Shown piece by piece: positions 59,964 to 64,000 of a stretch of DNA of 64,000 nt (position 1 is its first letter; each line of letters starts with the position of its first letter). Made by a program: the position numbers and the translations under genes. The notes beneath the pieces were generated by a model. The model ran no database searches, had not been told where the DNA came from, and was given only the letters and a program-made list of their open reading frames with translations. Origin of the DNA: Hygrophila difformis (lineage: Eukaryota > Streptophyta > Magnoliopsida > Lamiales > Acanthaceae). The stretch spans positions 21,296,444 through 21,360,443 of the forward strand of contig JAOANR010000010.1 in the NCBI GenBank assembly GCA_030278955.1, written 5' to 3'.

Positions 59964-59969
59964 AATAAA
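59964..59969 (+). terminator. Poly(A) signal of the pararetrovirus
   Basis: AATAAA about 180 bases after the expected transcription start, the arrangement that gives caulimovirid RNA its terminal redundancy. Confidence 0.65.
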
Positions 59970-60009
59970 ATTCAGGCTTCCAAATATTCCAAATACTCCC
60001 TTATATAGT

Positions 60010-60210
60010 TAAAACCTTTACCCCAAACCTTGATACATCCTAAGGTAGGAAACGAAATAGGATTGTGCTATTTGCTGCTGAAGGAGACAAGAATCGGTGA
60101 ACCATCGGTTGCGGCTGCGTGGTTGGAAGAAGTCCGTAAAAACCCGGAGCTTGAGCAACCCGGCAGCAAGGCGGTCAAACTCAAGGTATGGAGTTTTGTG
60201 CTTAATTGTA
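60010..60210 (+). other. Possible captured exon between the virus and the right TIR
   Basis: GC-richer than its surroundings. One frame from about 60030 reads like protein (WLEEVRKNPELEQPGSKAVK) and meets a donor-like AAG|GTATGG at about 60186. It has no match to the viral ORFs I recognise. It could be a host gene fragment caught by the MULE-like element, or part of the viral leader. No family is recognised. Confidence 0.35.
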
Positions 60211-60224
60211 TTATCGGAAGCATG

Positions 60225-60449
60225 ATGGGCTGATATTGGACTAATGGTAATGAAAAACTAAAATCTGGGGTCAAAATGAAATAAAGTAAAAGTTGGTAGG
60301 GTTAATTGAAGTTTGAAAAAGTCAAAATAGTCTAAATGGCCTTAATTTGGTCAAAGATGGTTTCTAATGGCCTAAAATTGAAAATTGATTTCATAATGAC
60401 CCAAATGTGGAAATGGTGTCTTGTAATGGCTTAAAAAATTCATTTCCTC
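60225..60449 (-). repeat. Right MULE-type terminal inverted repeat
   Basis: The reverse complement begins GAGGAAATGAATTTTTTAAG and lines up with the left repeat over about 220 bp with frequent mismatches. It is directly followed by the 9-bp TTTAAAATA repeat. Confidence 0.65.
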
Positions 60450-60504
60450 TTTAAAATAAATAAATAATTTAAAGACTCTCTTCTTTGGAAATTGTACAGT
60501 ACTA

Positions 60505-60770
60505 CTTCCACCATTTTATTTTTTAAGTGTAACGTTTTTCATTTGCACATTTGCCAATATACATTTTCAACTATTAATAACTCAAATTCAGTACAAGTAA
60601 AAATTTTAAAAATTTGATATTTAAAAACTAAAAGATGAGACGAATCCAACAAGATCACACTTCGCTATATGTTTTCTTGTACAACTATGACAAAAATAGA
60701 AGTCAAAGTACTACAATGAACAGTAAAAAAAAAAGTCAATATGTTACACTTAAAAAAAGAACGGAGGGAG
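60505..60770. mobile_element. Stowaway-type MITE
   Basis: About 266 bp between TA dinucleotides, ending AACGGAGGGAG; the left end CTTCCACCATTTT is decayed. Internal TGTAACGTTTTT and its inverted partner GTTACACTTAAAA support it. Confidence 0.72.
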
Positions 60771-61132
60771 TATTTTTTTTTTTTTGTCAACTCTCTCTTC
60801 TGATATTTTTTCTAAGTTAAAGACTCGTTCGATGTTTCTAGAAGAAGTGTCTTATAATTTTAATGAAAAGAGAACCAAAAAAATTGTATTTTGAGATATA
60901 AACTACAACAAATTTTCACAAATATTCTGGTAGTTAACCCCAAAATTCCGTTGTTAAACAACGTTAGCGATCGAATTCGCAATTGAAATTCCGTTCTAAA
61001 ACTATGTGATTAGACGAATTTATCATCTCACTTGACCATTATTTATTATATGTAACTGTGTTAAAAGTCGAATTAAAATTACTAATGAATAGTATCAACA
61101 ATACAAATAGAATTAAAAAAGAATGGAGAGAG
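60771..61132. other. Intergenic with a MITE remnant
   Basis: No gene. The part 61000-61132 resembles the right half of a Stowaway-type MITE, ending GAATGGAGAGAG; the hAT-like element inserted next to this end. Confidence 0.5.
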
Positions 61133-61694
61133 TAGGGGTGTAAATGAGACTGATAGGCTCGTGAATTGTTCGGGCTCGGCTCGGTCAAAATTCGGTTCAA
61201 GCTCGACTCGAAATGGCTCGGTTCGAGCTCGAGCTCGGCTCGTAACACACATGATCTCAAGCCGAGCCAACCACTATTCGGCTCGAAAGCTCGATAATAG
61301 GCTCGATTTATTTTTATACATATATTTATTTATTATTAAATATAGAAATTATATATAAGATTAAAAGTATAGTATTATTATTGTTTATATCTTTTAATTT
61401 TTAAACTAAAATATATTATTAATTAAATATATATTTTTAAAATTATTTTAATATGTAGATTATATTAAATAAAATTAAATATATACAATATATTAAATAT
61501 AATTTCTTTTGTAAATTATGTGAGGATGAAAATGATACTAGTTCGAGCTCGGCTCGACTCGGTCAAAGCTCGGTCAACGCTCGGCTCGAAGTAGCTCGGT
61601 CAACGCTCGGTTCGGTCAAAGCTCGGCTCGAATTCTCATGAGCTCAAGCCGAGCTTACCACTATTCGGGCACGGCTCGGCTCGTTTACACCCTA
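61133..61694. mobile_element. hAT-like nonautonomous element, GAGCTCG-rich
   Basis: 562 bp. Left end TAGGGGTGTAAATGAG and right end CTCGTTTACACCCTA are inverted, with a perfect 8-bp duplication GGAGAGAG (61125-61132 and 61695-61702), the hAT size. Both sides are filled with GCTCGGCTCGA-type motifs around an AT-rich centre. It has no ORF. Confidence 0.85.
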
Positions 61695-61702
61695 GGAGAG
61701 AG

Positions 61703-62163
61703 TATATTTTAAATTCAATAATTTAGAAGGGGTAAGGGTATGGCCTACTATACGATGGTTGGGGTTCGAATCTCCAATCGACTCTTATCAATCATGAAAC
61801 ATGTAATGTGAAATACATGTGTTTATCAATCTTTCATACCATTAATCACGTATATATTGGGATTAATCGTCGTCACAACAAAAAATTGTATAGATAGGCA
61901 TTACAACACTTGAATATCGTTGAAATAGGAGTATAAATTTTTTTTTAAAAAAAAATGTCGCAGAATCCAAATTTTGCCCATAATAACAATTTTGTTGTGC
62001 ATGTATTAAGAGCATATTCATACCCTCCTATATATCATAGAAAGTACCAACTTATAAACCGATACATTCGAACAAAAGTACCCTTTCTTAATTATTTGCA
62101 GAATAGGCATAGGATACATCTAGGGTCGTATTTGAATACCCTACTTCGTCTTTGACATTAATT
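61703..62163. other. Intergenic, possible SINE head
   Basis: GGTTCGAATCTCC at about 61752 resembles an RNA polymerase III B box, preceded by a tRNA-like stretch. No tail or duplication was found, so a SINE is only suspected. No protein gene is seen. Confidence 0.35.
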
Positions 62164-62173
62164 ATTACCGTAG

Positions 62174-62350
62174 ATTTCTTTTTTTTTTTTTTTAAAGAGT
62201 GGCACTCATTTATCGGCAAAGTTGTGGGAGCTCAAATCACACAAATTACAAAGGAGATAAAGGGGATGGATAGGGGCCGGGTGGGAATCGAACCACAACC
62301 TATGGTTGGGAGACGGGGGACTTGACCACTATGGTAAGTCTCCAACCCCT
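62174..62350 (-). mobile_element. SINE (tRNA-derived) with TSD
   Basis: On the minus strand: a tRNA-like head with B box GGTTCGATTCC and an A-box-like ACCATAGTGG, then a body sharing CACACAAATTACAAA with the relic at 22725, and a poly(A) tail (T-run at about 62178-62193 on the plus strand). A perfect 10-bp duplication ATTACCGTAG flanks it (62164-62173 and 62351-62360). Confidence 0.87.
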
Positions 62351-62372
62351 ATTACCGTAGGTATATATATTA

Positions 62373-62631
62373 CTCCCTCCGTCCCATTTAAGATGTCTTA
62401 TTTGATTTCTGCACACAATCCAATGCACTTTTTAAATCGATCATATCTCAAAATATATAAGTAAAAATTATGTGAAATATATATATTCTAAAACTACACG
62501 ATTAGACGAATCTAACAAGACCGAACTCGACTATTTTTTTCAAATACTTACTTGCAATAATATTGAGTCAAAGTTAAACAATGAACAGTGTCAAAAAGTC
62601 AAACAAGACGTCTGAAGTGGGACGGAGGGAG
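62373..62631. mobile_element. Stowaway-type MITE
   Basis: 259 bp between TA dinucleotides with clean ends CTCCCTCCGTCCCA and TGGGACGGAGGGAG. Confidence 0.92.
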
Positions 62632-64000
62632 TATTATAAATGAATGGTATTTAAATGACAGAGGGTATAGTCAAGACTGTATGGGGATTTATGAGGGATT
62701 AGGTGTGTGATGTTCAAAGAACATACATACATACAAACATAAAACTAAGATGAGCATATTTTCATGTGGTAAATAAAATAATAAAATAATTTTTTAGCTG
62801 CGATGATTTGAGAGGACATGTCGTCGACAATTGACAGCAAGACTTTGTATTTTCTATTTGTAGAAAAATGAGGTGTGAAGGAACAATATCTTACAAACAT
62901 ATGAGGGGTTGTATACATAGTTGTTGTATGGGTTTTTTGACTACATTACACCCGTAGTTGTTGTAAAGTGATAAGTTTTTAAAATTCGGGGTCCCTTAAA
63001 GCTATGCCATGATTACCCTAGTGAAATTGGTTTTTATTTCATTTTTGATGTTATTTGTTTGGTACACTCTTCTATGTTTCATTTGATGAGCAAAGTTTTG
63101 AGCTACCTTATTCGATATCAAATTATCTTTTATCTTCTAATAATGATAAATAAAAAGTTACACTCATTTTTTTTATTTTTTATTTTTCATGAAAATAATG
63201 ATGTATTGTATTCATCATGGTTTTATGATTTGTGTCCGACGCTCATTGGTTTAATATGATCACACATAGGTTAAGCGTATAAATAACGAAGGAAAAATCT
63301 TGTAATGATGCAGTTCTTGGATCCAATTAAGATGTTTTTTATGCTTTGCAAGTGTATTTGATTTGAAAATACTAGGAAAATTTGTGCTGGGTGCGGTTGC
63401 AGGTTTTTCATCTTCTTCATTCCTAGACAAAAGAAAAGAATATAGGAAATTGATGTTTGATGCTACTTAAGCTAAAGAGCTTTGATGCCTAGACAGGGTG
63501 TTATTAATCTATCGACCCGAAAGTGAGGTTTATCCTACAAATCAATATGAGCTCTTTTATATGTGTTTTGGTCTCATTCAAGTAAACTTTGTAAGTCTTC
63601 TTCAACTACCCTACAACTAATCCAAAGCTACCGCATTTACCCATGAAGTTTTATAGGATGACTATCAATAAATTTAAAGAAATGTACCTTATTTGCATAG
63701 TAGTTTTTTTTCACTCTTATTAAGTTTGGTGGTTTACTACTTTTTAAATTATCCGGAATTGTACATTAATTACTAGTAGATAGATTATCAGTTTATCACC
63801 TTTGAAATTATTTGGAATGTATATTAATGTGTTATGAAATCTTATCTGGAATGTACAAAGTAGAGATGAATAAAAAAAAGCATTATACGAAGATGTAATA
63901 AAGAAGAAAACAGTAGCACACCAGAGAATAGAGTGGAAAGGTTGTTGAAGAGTGACATAGATATTTTAGATTAATAAAGCCCGTAATAAGTATCAAAGTT
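62632..64000. other. Intergenic, nothing recognised
   Basis: AT-rich sequence to the end of the window. Open frames are short, without domains. Confidence 0.6.

Larger units (their letters stand above)
41834..59999 (+). mobile_element. Endogenous pararetrovirus (Caulimoviridae), about one unit length, interrupted by gypsy
   Basis: A linear copy from the tRNA-Met primer site to just past the poly(A) signal, about 7.1 kb when the gypsy element is left out, near the 7-8 kb of caulimovirid genomes. ORF order is VAP-like, coat protein, movement protein, protease-RT-RNase H, transactivator/viroplasmin-like, then promoter. A separate transactivator-type ORF at the end is a feature of genera such as Caulimovirus, Soymovirus, Cavemovirus and Solendovirus; the order resembles the last two best, but that placement is inference. 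Several ORFs have stops or frameshifts, so this is a decayed copy. Confidence 0.88.
41573..60449. mobile_element. Mutator-like (MULE-type) structure enclosing a pararetrovirus and a gypsy element
   Basis: Terminal inverted repeats of roughly 220 bp: the left starts GGGGAAAGTAATAAAAAGGG, the right (read inward on the minus strand) GAGGAAATGAATTTTTTAAG. Both then share GCCATTACAAG, a TTCCAC block, TTAGGCCATTA and CAACTTTT. A 9-bp direct repeat TTTAAAATA touches both outer ends (41564-41572 and 60450-60458), the duplication size of Mutator elements. No MULE transposase is present, so it would be nonautonomous. Excluding the 11-kb gypsy insertion it is about 7.8 kb, nearly all of it pararetroviral. 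The TIRs are only about 65-70% alike by eye and the TSD is AT-rich, so the call needs testing. Confidence 0.62.

Noticed and set aside
61727..61790. Possible tRNA gene or SINE head with a B-box-like GGTTCGAATCTCC
   Set aside because: No cloverleaf, tail or duplication could be made; kept only as a remark in the intergenic entry.

Overview
The window is nuclear DNA of a flowering plant, most likely a eudicot. The evidence is canonical GT-AG introns, plant-only element families (CACTA, Tekay-like Ty3/gypsy, an L1-type LINE with an RRM ORF1, Stowaway-type MITEs, tRNA-derived SINEs, caulimovirid integrations) and a single recognisable host gene, a zinc-finger homeodomain (ZHD) factor at 33337-33909 on the minus strand. 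The species cannot be named from this sequence. The window is otherwise a stack of nested mobile elements, most with visible target-site duplications (TSDs).

Layout. 1-7251: right part of a CACTA (En/Spm) transposon with TNP2-like and TNP1-like genes, subterminal repeats and a CACTA terminus; it sits inside a gypsy LTR (7252-9144). 9145-11167 and 21344-21668: pieces of a caulimovirid-like movement-protein region on the minus strand, split by a gypsy element (11168-21338, TSD TGGGG) whose gag-pol centre is replaced by about 1.4 kb of foreign sequence. 23105-31762: a LINE of about 8.7 kb with a 13-bp TSD and many frameshifts. 33337-33909: the ZHD gene. 34769-37362: a solo gypsy LTR (TSD CACCA). 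39.8-40.9 kb: a mini-CACTA and a three-level MITE nest.

41573-60449 is the most unusual structure. Long imperfect terminal inverted repeats of about 220 bp, beginning with G and flanked by a 9-bp direct repeat (TTTAAAATA), look like a Mutator-like (MULE) element. Its cargo is close to one unit length of an endogenous pararetrovirus: tRNA-Met primer site, VAP-like, coat, movement, protease-RT-RNase H and transactivator-like ORFs, then an as-1/TATA promoter and a poly(A) signal. A gypsy retrotransposon (43162-54243, TSD TAGCA) later inserted into the coat-protein ORF. The right flank (60.5-64 kb) holds Stowaway MITEs, a GAGCTCG-rich hAT-like element and a SINE.

How the parts relate. All four gypsy LTR copies belong to one superfamily, though the copy at 7252 is a different subfamily. 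They share a TATA box and a GT...AG pair that could define an intron inside the LTR; the two elements with an internal region also share an unusual 111-codon ORF upstream of gag. Nearly every element ORF carries stops or frameshifts; the exceptions are the two 111-codon ORFs, the TNP1-like gene up to its TAG, and the VAP-like ORF. The host gene is intact.
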